NCBI GenBank assembly: GCA_025355935.1
Contig: JANXYS010000523.1
Location: forward strand, 1 to 7,441
Length of the DNA stretch: 7,441 nucleotides
Source of the DNA: Chitinophagales bacterium
Lineage (GTDB): Bacteria > Bacteroidota > Bacteroidia > Chitinophagales > Chitinophagaceae
Direction: 5' to 3'
A program made the translations under genes and the position numbers. The notes under the pieces are model-generated. The model was given only the letters and a program-made list of their open reading frames with translations, had not been told where the DNA came from and did no database searches. Of this stretch, positions 1-6,167 are shown one piece after another; position 1 is the stretch's first letter, and every line of letters starts with the position of its first letter.

Positions 1-1891
1 AATCAATGTTCCCTGCCTCATCACATTTTGTTACAACTACTTTAAATCCTGCCATTACTGCACTTGCAGGATTAGTTCCATGGGCAGAAATAGGGATTAA
101 TATAATGTTCCTTTTGTTATCTGCATTGTTGGCGTGGTAGGCACGGATAGTCAACAAACCAGTGTATTCGCCCTGTGCACCACTGTTCGGTTGCAAAGAT
201 GTTGCGGCAAACCCGGTGATGTTGCTCAATGCAGCTTCAAGTTCTGAAATTATCTTCTTGTATCCTTTCCATTGATCAGGAGGCGCAAAAGGATGAATTG
301 AATTAAACGCAGGCCAGCTGACAGGGATGAGCTGGGTAGCTGCATTTAATTTCATTGTGCAACTTCCCAAAGAAATCATAGACGTATTTAAACTCAGATC
401 TTTGTTTTCGAGCGATTTGATATAACGCATCATCTGCGTTTCACTACGATGGGTATTGAAGACCGGGTGAGTTAAAAAATCGGTTGTACGCTGGAGTGAG
501 GTTGGAATATTCTCGGGAAAGCTATCTGAATCAAAGTGTGCAGTTGCCGTGTCGCTTTTTTGAAGGTTTGCAAACAAGTGGAGGATTTGCAAAACGTCAC
601 GTTGCGTGGTGGTTTCGTCCAGGGTGATGGTTACAGCATCTTTTTGATAATGAAAATTTATTTCTTTTTCTTCAGCCAACTTACGTAATGGTGCCATATC
701 TGATATCTTTATTTTGATGGTATCAAAATAAAAATTATTTGCATTTTCAAAGCCCATATCAAATAATTCGTCGCTAAGTGTCTGGGCGAGTAGACTGGTT
801 CTTTTAGCAATACATTTTAAGCCTTCGGCGCCATGATAAACAGCATACATTGCAGCCATATTTGCCAGGAGAGCCTGAGCCGTACAAATATTACTGGTTG
901 CCTTTTCGCGGCGGATATGTTGTTCGCGGGTTTGCAAAGCCATGCGTAAACAACGCTTCCCGTTTACATCTACTGTTACACCAATGATGCGCCCCGGAAT
1001 ATTTCGTTTAAATTCTTCCTTACAGGCAAAGAAGGCAGCATGCGGTCCGCCAAAACCCATAGGCACTCCAAATCTTTGCGAGTTTCCGATGGCTACATCG
1101 GCCCCTAGTTCTCCCGGAGGCGTCAAGAGAGTTAACGCCAGGAGATCGGTTGCCATAATAACCTGGGCATTCGCTCCATGCATTAAATCAATAAAGCTAC
1201 GGTAGTCTGAAATTAAACCTTCACTATCCGGATATTGCACTATTGCACCAAAGAATTCATCATTAACCGAGGCAGATTTGAAGTCTCCGAAAACCAGTTC
1301 TACATTAATAGGGATAGCCCTGGTAATTAGAATTTCCTTCGTTTGCTCAAATATTTTATGATCAACAAAAAATTTTGGCGACGTAGCGTGATCCGTATTT
1401 TTGTTTTTATGGTTAAACAACATGGCCATGGCTTCGGCCGCAGCAGTTCCTTCATCGAGTAAACTTGCGTTGGTTATAGGCAAACCACAGAGGTCACTCA
1501 CCATAGTTTGAAAATTCAAAAGACTTTCAAGTCGCCCCTGAGCAATCTCAGCCTGGTAAGGAGTGTACTGTGTATACCAACCTGGGTTTTCAAAAACATT
1601 TCTCAGGATTACGCTAGGAACAATTGTTCCATAATAGCCCTGACCAATATAATTTTTAAAAACCTTATTAAGCTTAGCAGTTTCTGCAAGTTCCTTCAGG
1701 TATCTATGCTCACTAATACCTTTTCCCGTAGTGAGGGGTTCGCGGTTTCGTATTATAGCCGGCACGGTTAAATCAATCAATTCTTCTACTGAAGATAACC
1801 CGATTATTTTAAGCATCTCCTCAGTTTCGGTGTCATCCGGGCCAATGTGCCGTGATTGAAATTCCTGCTCTTGTTGTTCGAAAATATTCAT
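1..1891 (-). CDS. gcvP: Glycine dehydrogenase (decarboxylating), P-protein of the glycine cleavage system, N-terminal part
   Basis: This is the PLP-dependent P-protein, which decarboxylates glycine and passes the aminomethyl group to the lipoyl arm of the H-protein in the cytoplasm. One uninterrupted minus-strand frame starts at the ATG at 1891-1889 and runs off the left edge after 630 codons. Family landmarks are visible: RHIGP near the N-terminus, a GQGYYGT segment, LLDEGTAAAEAM around residues 144-155, SLGSCTMKLNA with Met513, SLQPNSGAQGEY, and SAHGTNPASA with His604. The family is usually about 950 residues, so roughly the last third, including the PLP-binding lysine, lies outside the window. 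The length before these motifs fits the fused single-chain form rather than the split GcvPA/GcvPB form. There is no clear Shine-Dalgarno before the start, as is usual in Bacteroidota. No gcvT or gcvH is visible nearby. The upstream leader may be structured (see 1917-1986). Confidence 0.97.
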   Translation of the reverse strand, partial: MNIFEQQEQEFQSRHIGPDDTETEEMLKIIGLSSVEELIDLTVPAIIRNREPLTTGKGISEHRYLKELAETAKLNKVFKNYIGQGYYGTIVPSVILRNVFENPGWYTQYTPYQAEIAQGRLESLLNFQTMVSDLCGLPITNASLLDEGTAAAEAMAMLFNHKNKNTDHATSPKFFVDHKIFEQTKEILITRAIPINVELVFGDFKSASVNDEFFGAIVQYPDSEGLISDYRSFIDLMHGANAQVIMATDLLALTLLTPPGELGADVAIGNSQRFGVPMGFGGPHAAFFACKEEFKRNIPGRIIGVTVDVNGKRCLRMALQTREQHIRREKATSNICTAQALLANMAAMYAVYHGAEGLKCIAKRTSLLAQTLSDELFDMGFENANNFYFDTIKIKISDMAPLRKLAEEKEINFHYQKDAVTITLDETTTQRDVLQILHLFANLQKSDTATAHFDSDSFPENIPTSLQRTTDFLTHPVFNTHRSETQMMRYIKSLENKDLSLNTSMISLGSCTMKLNAATQLIPVSWPAFNSIHPFAPPDQWKGYKKIISELEAALSNITGFAATSLQPNSGAQGEYTGLLTIRAYHANNADNKRNIILIPISAHGTNPASAVMAGFKVVVTKCDEAGNID

Positions 1892-1916
1892 AATAAAATG
1901 TTGTTATCACCCAGAA

Positions 1917-1986
1917 CGGTTGGAGGGCAATGAATAAATATCATGTGATTTGCCCTTGCGGATTGTATAACCGGCCTGCATCACAT
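1917..1986 (-). promoter_or_regulatory. Candidate structured leader of gcvP with interleaved helices
   Basis: Seen on the minus strand, 5' to 3': ATGTGAT (1986-1980), CGGTT (1973-1969), AGGGCAA (1956-1950), ATCACAT (1949-1943), TTGCCCT (1930-1924) and AACCG (1921-1917). AGGGCAA pairs perfectly with TTGCCCT (7 bp), and CGGTT with AACCG (5 bp) around it. ATGTGAT pairs perfectly with ATCACAT (7 bp), which lies in the loop of the first hairpin and abuts its 5' arm. The two 7-bp helices interleave, so they form either an H-type pseudoknot with no linker between the stems or two alternative folds. The element lies about 33 nt before the gcvP start. It does not match the glycine riboswitch core as I know it. 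A regulatory role is inference only. Confidence 0.35.
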
Positions 1987-2005
1987 TAATAAAAAATGCG
2001 TTTAT

Positions 2006-2131
2006 TTAAGACGCCGCAAATTTACGTTTATCCGGCAACATTCTAAAACCCTTTTGAGCTTCTTTATGCCCTGTGGAAAATTCTTTGCTATTTGGATCAA
2101 AATGTTCGCCGGATCGCGGCAGAGTGCCAAT
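2006..2131 (-). other. Unassigned start-less open frame of about 41 codons (possible small gene or gene remnant)
   Basis: A minus-strand frame ends in TAA at 2008-2006 and stays open upstream to a stop within the usp terminator. Read from an ATT at 2131-2129 it gives a hydrophilic peptide with segments such as SGEHFDPNSKEF, GHKEAQKGFRMLP and DKRKFAAS, and the codons resemble those of neighbouring genes. No ATG, GTG or TTG lies in the upstream part; the only ATG (2041-2039) would leave 11 residues. It could be a small protein with a rare ATT or CTG start, the tail of a decayed gene, or chance. I recognise no family. The candidate gcvP promoter overlaps its 3' end, which argues against it being an intact gene. 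Confidence 0.2.
2017..2048 (-). promoter_or_regulatory. Candidate gcvP promoter (Bacteroidota type)
   Basis: On the minus strand, TAAATTTG at 2024-2017 fits the -7 consensus TAnnTTTG exactly. TTTT at 2048-2045 lies 20 nt upstream, where TTTG is expected, giving a three-of-four match. Transcription would begin near 2010 and give a leader of about 118 nt that contains the interleaved helices. The -7 box is AT-rich and could occur by chance. It also falls inside the open frame at 2006-2131. Confidence 0.4.
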
Positions 2132-2140
2132 TGTAGTTAA

Positions 2141-2174
2141 ACAAAAAGCCCGAATGCTTTAGCAAAACGGGCTT
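2141..2174 (-). terminator. Rho-independent terminator of the universal stress protein gene
   Basis: On the minus strand, AAGCCCG (2174-2168) and CGGGCTT (2152-2146) form a perfect 7-bp GC-rich stem. The 15-nt loop can fold further through TGC/GCA. The stem runs straight into TTTTTGT (2147-2141). It starts 20 bp after the usp stop codon, which is the expected place for its terminator. It also separates usp from gcvP, so gcvP probably has its own promoter. Confidence 0.85.
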
Positions 2175-2193
2175 AGATTGAGTTCAAATGTTT

Positions 2194-2976
2194 TTATTCG
2201 TGGATTGCCAAAACAGGAATTTTGCTTTGGTAAATCATTTTTTTGGTGTGTTGAGTTTTAAATAGCTTTTGATAGAAACTGTGATGTTGTGGGCCTATAA
2301 TGATCATATCGATGTTTTTGTCGTTACTAAACAGATTGATTGATTCATGGAAATCGAATAAGCGCATGAAATAAAATTCCGGATTAAAATCTGCAAGTAA
2401 CAATTCCATTTTATCCCTTTCCTCTTTAAAAGCCTGCGTAAGGGAAATATAGTGACTTTCATCAACGTTTAGCACGTGAACAGAGGGGCGAAAATCTTCA
2501 AGTACCCTTTTAACAGCCAGTATTACTGGCGTTTCTTCTACATATTTCATTTGGGACGTAATCAAGACGTTTGAGATACCAGTATACCTAGCGGCCTCGG
2601 GCACTATAAGTATGGGACAAACGTTTTTCTCCGCCATTTTCAATGTATTGGAGCCCGAAAATCGTTGAGCAAGTTTGGTCTTTCCTGTAAGCCCCATAAT
2701 AATCATATAGGCAGCCTTTACGTGTGCAAACGCCGACAACCTGTCAATAAAATTGTCGCCGGACTCAACTATAGTGGTTATCGGAGTGGAAGACACCTGA
2801 AGTTCAGCCTTTAAACTCTCCAGATAATCCTGAGCAACTGCCACATCTTCGCTCCCAGAGTAGTAGTGATATAGTACTATTGAAATATCTTCCCTGTTTT
2901 GATACATTTTAACGGCATAGTGAGCCGCATTAAAAGAAGTTTCCGAAAAATCGAGGGGTACTATGACTGTTTTCAT
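2194..2976 (-). CDS. Universal stress protein, tandem UspA domains
   Basis: A soluble cytoplasmic UspA-superfamily protein of 260 residues made of two Usp domains. Domain 1 (about 1-127) opens with a typical VIVPLDFSETS strand and loop. Its nucleotide-binding signature G-x2-G-x9-G-S is complete at Gly95, Gly98, Gly108 and Ser109, followed by CPILIVP. Domain 2 (about 135-260) keeps the fold outline, with IIIGPQ near 225-230 and IPVLAIHE at the end, but lacks the second and third glycines of the signature. ATP binding is therefore likely only in domain 1. The start is the ATG at 2976, directly before the conserved first strand. The gene stands alone: divergent from 3106-3585 and closed by the terminator at 2141-2174. 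Proteins of this family are usually induced by stress or growth arrest; the particular role here cannot be read from sequence. Confidence 0.93.
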   Translation of the reverse strand: MKTVIVPLDFSETSFNAAHYAVKMYQNREDISIVLYHYYSGSEDVAVAQDYLESLKAELQVSSTPITTIVESGDNFIDRLSAFAHVKAAYMIIMGLTGKTKLAQRFSGSNTLKMAEKNVCPILIVPEAARYTGISNVLITSQMKYVEETPVILAVKRVLEDFRPSVHVLNVDESHYISLTQAFKEERDKMELLLADFNPEFYFMRLFDFHESINLFSNDKNIDMIIIGPQHHSFYQKLFKTQHTKKMIYQSKIPVLAIHE

Positions 2977-2998
2977 AAAATGAAATTGTGTTTACGTG

Positions 2999-3087
2999 AA
3001 AGGAGGATCAAAATACATTAAATCTGCTAAATTATAATATCCTCTTGAAAAGTTAAATGTGTATATTAAATGCTTTAAAATTTTAAA
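2999..3087. promoter_or_regulatory. Divergent intergenic region with an inverted repeat and a 14-bp palindrome
   Basis: The 129-bp AT-rich gap between the divergent usp and cysteine-cluster genes must carry both promoters. AGGAGGAT (3001-3008) and ATCCTCTT (3039-3046) form an inverted repeat of eight pairs (one G-U in plus-strand RNA) with a 30-nt spacer. TTTAAAATTTTAAA (3074-3087) is a perfect palindrome 18 bp before the plus-strand start. No full TTTG/TAnnTTTG promoter stands out on either strand. The nearest boxes are TAATTTAG on the minus strand, one mismatch from the consensus, and TATTTG at 3095-3100 on the plus strand, which lacks the two spacer bases. Operator function is only a guess, since AT-rich palindromes arise readily. 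Confidence 0.25.
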
Positions 3088-3105
3088 AGTTCGATATTTG
3101 CCGCG

Positions 3106-3585
3106 ATGGACGATAATTTATTAAAAAACTGGGAGAAAAAATCAGGTGACCGGCAGAAACTTTATACAAAATTCCTGCACAGGGCTAACAAAAATGATAC
3201 ACTTCGTGCTCTACCCGACCTTCATGAAGAAGCCTTTAGCAAGATTGACTGCTTAAGTTGCTCAAATTGCTGTAAAAATTATTCTCCACGTTTCAAAATT
3301 ACGGATATCCGCCGCGTAGCCAAACACTTGAAAATGAAAGATGGCGACCTGATCAATAAATATTTAAGAGTTGACGAAGACGGTGATTACGTAGTCAACT
3401 CCAAACCCTGTCCATTTCTTGGTGCTGATAACTATTGCAATATCTATGATCATCGACCATCAGATTGCGCTCGCTTCCCTTACACCGATGAAGATGTGTT
3501 TTTAAAACGTCCAAAGATCACGCAGGTTAATTCTACCTTTTGCCCCGCAGTATATTATGTGTTGGAACGCTTCATCGAAAAATGA
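3106..3585 (+). CDS. YkgJ-family cysteine-cluster protein (CxxCxxCC domain)
   Basis: A small soluble 159-residue protein of the zinc/iron-chelating CxxCxxCC family (YkgJ type). The signature CLSCSNCC gives Cys49, Cys52, Cys55 and Cys56. More cysteines follow at Cys102 (in PCPFL), Cys111 (in YCNIYDHRP), Cys121 (in DCARFPY) and Cys146, so eight cysteines are available. The spacing and the ending CxIYxxRPxxCxxFP are typical of the family. Members are presumed to bind a metal or an iron-sulfur cluster; their biochemical function is generally unknown. The ATG at 3106 is the only usable start, because an in-frame TAA lies ten codons upstream. The gene is monocistronic: divergent from usp and convergent with the hydrolase at 3903-4805. 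No terminator with a T-run was found just after its stop; plus-strand transcription would run into the repeats at 3679-3823. Confidence 0.9.
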   Translation: MDDNLLKNWEKKSGDRQKLYTKFLHRANKNDTLRALPDLHEEAFSKIDCLSCSNCCKNYSPRFKITDIRRVAKHLKMKDGDLINKYLRVDEDGDYVVNSKPCPFLGADNYCNIYDHRPSDCARFPYTDEDVFLKRPKITQVNSTFCPAVYYVLERFIEK

Positions 3586-3678
3586 GGCATAATCAAAATT
3601 TTCGGGCATATTTTAATCTGAGTTTTATACCCAACCCATTTCTTGTAAGACGTTTTCCTCGAAAAGATTCAAAAAAGC

Positions 3679-3823
3679 TAGTCGCTCCGATTCAAATTTT
3701 AAAGGGTAGTCGATCCATTTTCTCACAAAAAAAGTAGTCGATAAGATTTTCTCTCAAAAAGGTAGTCGATCGGATTTTCTTTTAAAAAGGTAGTCGATTT
3801 TATTTTTTTTTAAAATCGACTAC
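3679..3823. repeat. 28-bp tandem repeat, five units, ending in one inverted arm
   Basis: TAGTCG recurs at 3679, 3707, 3735, 3763 and 3791, exactly 28 bp apart each time. Units 2-5 share GTAGTCGAT, and units 2-4 share a following ATTTTCT. Most units end in an A-run. Unit 1 is diverged (TAGTCGCTCC), and a partial, more decayed copy may lie just before it (about 3657-3678). After unit 5 comes one inverted copy, ATCGACTAC (3815-3823). There are no unique spacers, so this is not a CRISPR array. It sits in the 317-bp gap between convergent genes, about 93 bp after the stop at 3585 and 79 bp before the stop at 3903. The exact period with point divergence suggests expansion by slippage or unequal crossing-over followed by drift. 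Confidence 0.9.
3784..3823 (-). terminator. Hairpin terminator for the folK-to-hydrolase array
   Basis: GTAGTCGATTTTA (3790-3802) and TAAAATCGACTAC (3811-3823) form a perfect 13-bp stem around an 8-nt loop (T8 on plus, A8 in the minus transcript). On the minus strand the stem is followed by CTTTTT (3789-3784), a suitable T-run, and it lies 80 bp after the hydrolase stop codon. On the plus strand TGTTGG follows, so it is a poor terminator in that direction. The stem is only moderately GC-rich. Further copies of the 3' arm downstream could serve as backups (see findings). Confidence 0.6.
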
Positions 3824-3902
3824 TGTTGGCAATCAGTGAAGTATAACACGGCTATTAACATAATATTGCAGAGGAAGCCCAAAGTCAAAACCTTAATGGC
3901 TG

Positions 3903-4805
3903 TTATTTTCCTGTAGTCAGTTCATCAAATGCAGCTCTCAATGGCCGATCGATTCCATCTCCCTGCCATTGGGGGGACCCAGGGATTTCCGTTGCTTTTA
4001 CGATTTCGTCCACGCTTTTTCCCGCTTTCATCTGTTCGTCAGTAAATTTTAAGACATTCTGCAAATAATCCCTGAAAAGTAAAACATCAGATTTTCTTAT
4101 AACAACATCATGCCCGGTTCCTGCATGGCCGCATACGTAGGTAGTTCTGGCTGGGAAAGTTTCTGTTGCCGTATTCAGTACCTTAATCCAACTGCTAATA
4201 TTAGCACCGGCTGTACGGTCAACAAACGGATGCCGCCGGTTGAAAACCAGGTCCCCGGTGTGAACAATCTTTGCTTTTCGAAAATGAACAAAACTGTCAC
4301 CGTTGGTATGTCCTGCTCCATAGTATTTCAGGCAAACTTCTTCTTTGTCCATTTTTTCACACCATACGTTCGTATACGTTTGATCCGGGTAAAGTTGTTT
4401 GTCTTCGTTCTTATTTTTTACAGCAGCAGCTTGCTGGTTAGTCTTTGAATTTTCATGCGCCAGCACATGCGGAACAATTCCTTTAAATGCGATGTTTCCG
4501 CTTGTATGATCTGCGTGATGGTGTGTATTTATGAGCAAACGGAATGGGTTTGTCGTTTTTCGTTTTATCTCGTCGATTAGATGCGGAGCAGTTTCGGGAA
4601 ACTGGCTGTCAACCACGACCGTTCCTTCCGACGTAAGATAGAAAAGGATCGTGCCGCCTTTTTCTGTAAAAATGCCGATATTTTTAGTAAGCATTTTTAC
4701 CTTATACGCCGGATCAGCGAGAAAAGCTGCCAGGGAGTCCATATTCAGTAGTGAGATGGCTGCCATGGTTAAGCTGGTATTTCTTATAAAAGATCTGCGT
4801 TGCAT
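3903..4805 (-). CDS. Exported metallo-beta-lactamase-fold hydrolase (Tat signal)
   Basis: A 300-residue MBL-fold metallohydrolase. The N-terminus carries a twin-arginine-like signal, RRSFIR at residues 3-8, followed by a hydrophobic stretch to about residue 29, so export by Tat to the periplasm or membrane face is likely. The metal-binding motif HHHADH gives His95, His97, Asp99 and His100. Further ligands are His166 (in GAGHTNGD), Asp185 (in HTGDLVF) and His227 (in CGHAGT), so a complete two-zinc site is present. The C-terminal part (about 235-295) is the helical tail seen in many glyoxalase/SoxH-like members. The substrate cannot be told from sequence, and there is no specific reason to call it an antibiotic-degrading enzyme. 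It lies 87 bp behind the MFS gene on the same strand and is probably co-transcribed, though the gap leaves room for its own promoter. The hairpin at 3784-3823 follows it. Confidence 0.9.
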   Translation of the reverse strand: MQRRSFIRNTSLTMAAISLLNMDSLAAFLADPAYKVKMLTKNIGIFTEKGGTILFYLTSEGTVVVDSQFPETAPHLIDEIKRKTTNPFRLLINTHHHADHTSGNIAFKGIVPHVLAHENSKTNQQAAAVKNKNEDKQLYPDQTYTNVWCEKMDKEEVCLKYYGAGHTNGDSFVHFRKAKIVHTGDLVFNRRHPFVDRTAGANISSWIKVLNTATETFPARTTYVCGHAGTGHDVVIRKSDVLLFRDYLQNVLKFTDEQMKAGKSVDEIVKATEIPGSPQWQGDGIDRPLRAAFDELTTGK

Positions 4806-4874
4806 AGAAGTGAGTTTGCCCTTTAAAATTAAGAAGAAAAATCAATCTCGTCAAACAATACAAAGTCAACAAGC

Positions 4875-4884
4875 TTACGCGTAA
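4875..4884. promoter_or_regulatory. 10-bp palindrome in the gap between the exporter and hydrolase genes
   Basis: TTACGCGTAA is a perfect palindrome 9 bp after the exporter stop. On the minus strand it is overlapped and preceded by two copies of TAAGCT. The rest of the 87-bp gap is AT-rich and holds TATTGTTTG, a near match to the -7 box with one extra base. Together these could be a small operator and secondary promoter for the hydrolase, but the evidence is thin. Confidence 0.15.
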
Positions 4885-4892
4885 ATTATAGC

Positions 4893-6137
4893 TTAATACT
4901 CCATTTTGCGAAGGCTTGGTGCTTTGAACCAGGTAAAGATCACCACGCCTAACGTCATACAACCCCCGAAAACAACGGAAGGCACTGTGCCAAGTAGTTT
5001 AGCCATTACACCGCTTTCAAATTGGCCGAACTCATTGCTGCTGTTAATGAACATACTACTAACACTCATCACCCGACCCCGGAGTTCGTCGGGCGTTTTC
5101 AATTGTAAAATTGTGCTTCTTACAATTACACTCACCCCATCCATGCAACCACTTAGTACCAGCGCAGCAAAGGATAACCAGAACAGTTGAGAAAGTCCAA
5201 AAAGGATGATGAATAGCCCAAACCCGCCAACCGCGAAGAAGAGAATTCTTCCCTGCCTGCCGGGAAGCGGTCTAAAGGTGAGAAAAGCGACCGTTAGTAT
5301 CGAGCCAAGGTCTGTGGCCGCATTCAGCCAGCCAAAGCCTTCCGGGCCTACATGAAGGATATCCTTGGCAAAAACCGGAACAAGCGCTGCGGCCCCACCA
5401 AAAAGAACAGCAAACATATCAAGCGACATCGCGCCCAATAATTCTTTGGTTTTAAACACATACGCAAGGCCCTCCTTAACGCTTTGCCATGTCTTACTTT
5501 CTTTCATTTCAAATACAGGTTTAATATGTAACCTGGTGAAAAAAAGAAATGCAGTAAAAATGAACGCAAGCACTACAAAAAAGGTATGGTGAATACCGAG
5601 GGAGGCAATCAAAAACCCGCCTGTCGCATGACCAATAATTGAAGAAATGAGGTAACCTGCGGAACTGAGAGAGACTGCACCTGGGAGCGTCTCTTTAGGT
5701 ACAATTTGCGAGATCATTGCGGACATGGTTGGGCCAGAGAACGCACGAACGGCGCCGGTAACGGCAATGACAGCGCATATCAGTCCTGCAATGACCCAAT
5801 GATTAAAATGCAATTTTGTATAATCTGCAGAAAGTAAGGTGAGCGCTGTCATACAGAGGATAAAGATCACCATGCAGGTCAGCAAAAGGTTTCTTTTTTC
5901 ATTTTTATCGATGTAGTGCCCGGCATACAGTGCAAGGGATACGGCCGGAATAACTTCAGCAAGTCCAACAAATCCTAACGCAAGTTTGCTATTTGTTAAG
6001 ATGTACATCCACCAGCCGATAACGGTAACGTTCATACGAATTCCCATCGTAAAGATAAACCTGCCAACAATAAAATTCCTAAATTCAGTGATCTGTAAGG
6101 CTTTGTAAGGATTGTTTTTTGTAACGGGTTCAGCCAA
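4893..6137 (-). CDS. Major facilitator superfamily exporter (MFS_3 / EntS-like)
   Basis: A 414-residue inner-membrane transporter with about twelve predicted membrane segments, starting near residues 22, 52, 83, 113, 157, 182, 234, 266, 297, 318, 356 and 384. The loop after the second segment has an MFS motif-A-like sequence, GHYIDKNEKR (73-82). DELRGRVMSV (350-359) is typical of the MFS_3 group, which includes the enterobactin exporter EntS and macrolide-efflux-type proteins. Drug or small-molecule export is the family's usual role, energised by protons; the substrate is unknown. The start is a TTG at 6137-6135: an in-frame TAA lies four codons upstream, and the first internal ATG (residue 31) would remove half of the first membrane segment. 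It lies 30 bp after the kinase stop and 87 bp before the exported hydrolase, with which it may form a functional pair. Confidence 0.9.
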   Translation of the reverse strand: MAEPVTKNNPYKALQITEFRNFIVGRFIFTMGIRMNVTVIGWWMYILTNSKLALGFVGLAEVIPAVSLALYAGHYIDKNEKRNLLLTCMVIFILCMTALTLLSADYTKLHFNHWVIAGLICAVIAVTGAVRAFSGPTMSAMISQIVPKETLPGAVSLSSAGYLISSIIGHATGGFLIASLGIHHTFFVVLAFIFTAFLFFTRLHIKPVFEMKESKTWQSVKEGLAYVFKTKELLGAMSLDMFAVLFGGAAALVPVFAKDILHVGPEGFGWLNAATDLGSILTVAFLTFRPLPGRQGRILFFAVGGFGLFIILFGLSQLFWLSFAALVLSGCMDGVSVIVRSTILQLKTPDELRGRVMSVSSMFINSSNEFGQFESGVMAKLLGTVPSVVFGGCMTLGVVIFTWFKAPSLRKMEY

Positions 6138-6151
6138 AATGTTGTTTTAAT

Positions 6152-6159
6152 CAAAGATA
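6152..6159 (-). promoter_or_regulatory. Candidate internal promoter before the MFS gene
   Basis: TATCTTTG (6159-6152, minus strand) fits TAnnTTTG exactly and lies in the 30-bp gap between the kinase stop and the TTG start. Transcription from it would begin near 6145, leaving a leader of under ten nt. No TTTG is found at the expected -33 place, so the site is only half supported. If real, the exporter and hydrolase could be expressed apart from folK and the kinase. Confidence 0.3.
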
Positions 6160-6167
6160 AAAAAATA

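Noticed and set aside
942..1771. Plus-strand open frames at 942-1205 and 1508-1771
   Set aside because: Both lie antisense within gcvP, whose minus-strand frame is unbroken and carries clear family motifs.
1892..2010. Glycine riboswitch before gcvP
   Set aside because: A stretch reading CGCAAGGGCAA loosely recalls part of the glycine aptamer, but the paired core and the tandem layout are absent.
2981..3022. Plus-strand 13-codon frame in the divergent gap
   Set aside because: It is too short, has no initiation signal before it, and includes the inverted repeat.
3540..3737. Plus-strand 65-codon open frame overlapping the end of the cysteine-cluster gene
   Set aside because: It starts inside the real gene in another frame and runs into the tandem repeats. 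Its peptide is basic and repeat-derived, with no recognisable domain.
3679..3823. CRISPR-like array
   Set aside because: Units are contiguous at 28 bp with no unique spacers, they are degenerate, and no cas gene is nearby.
4714..4962. Minus-strand 82-codon frame across the exporter-hydrolase junction
   Set aside because: It overlaps both real genes out of frame and its peptide has no domain-like features.
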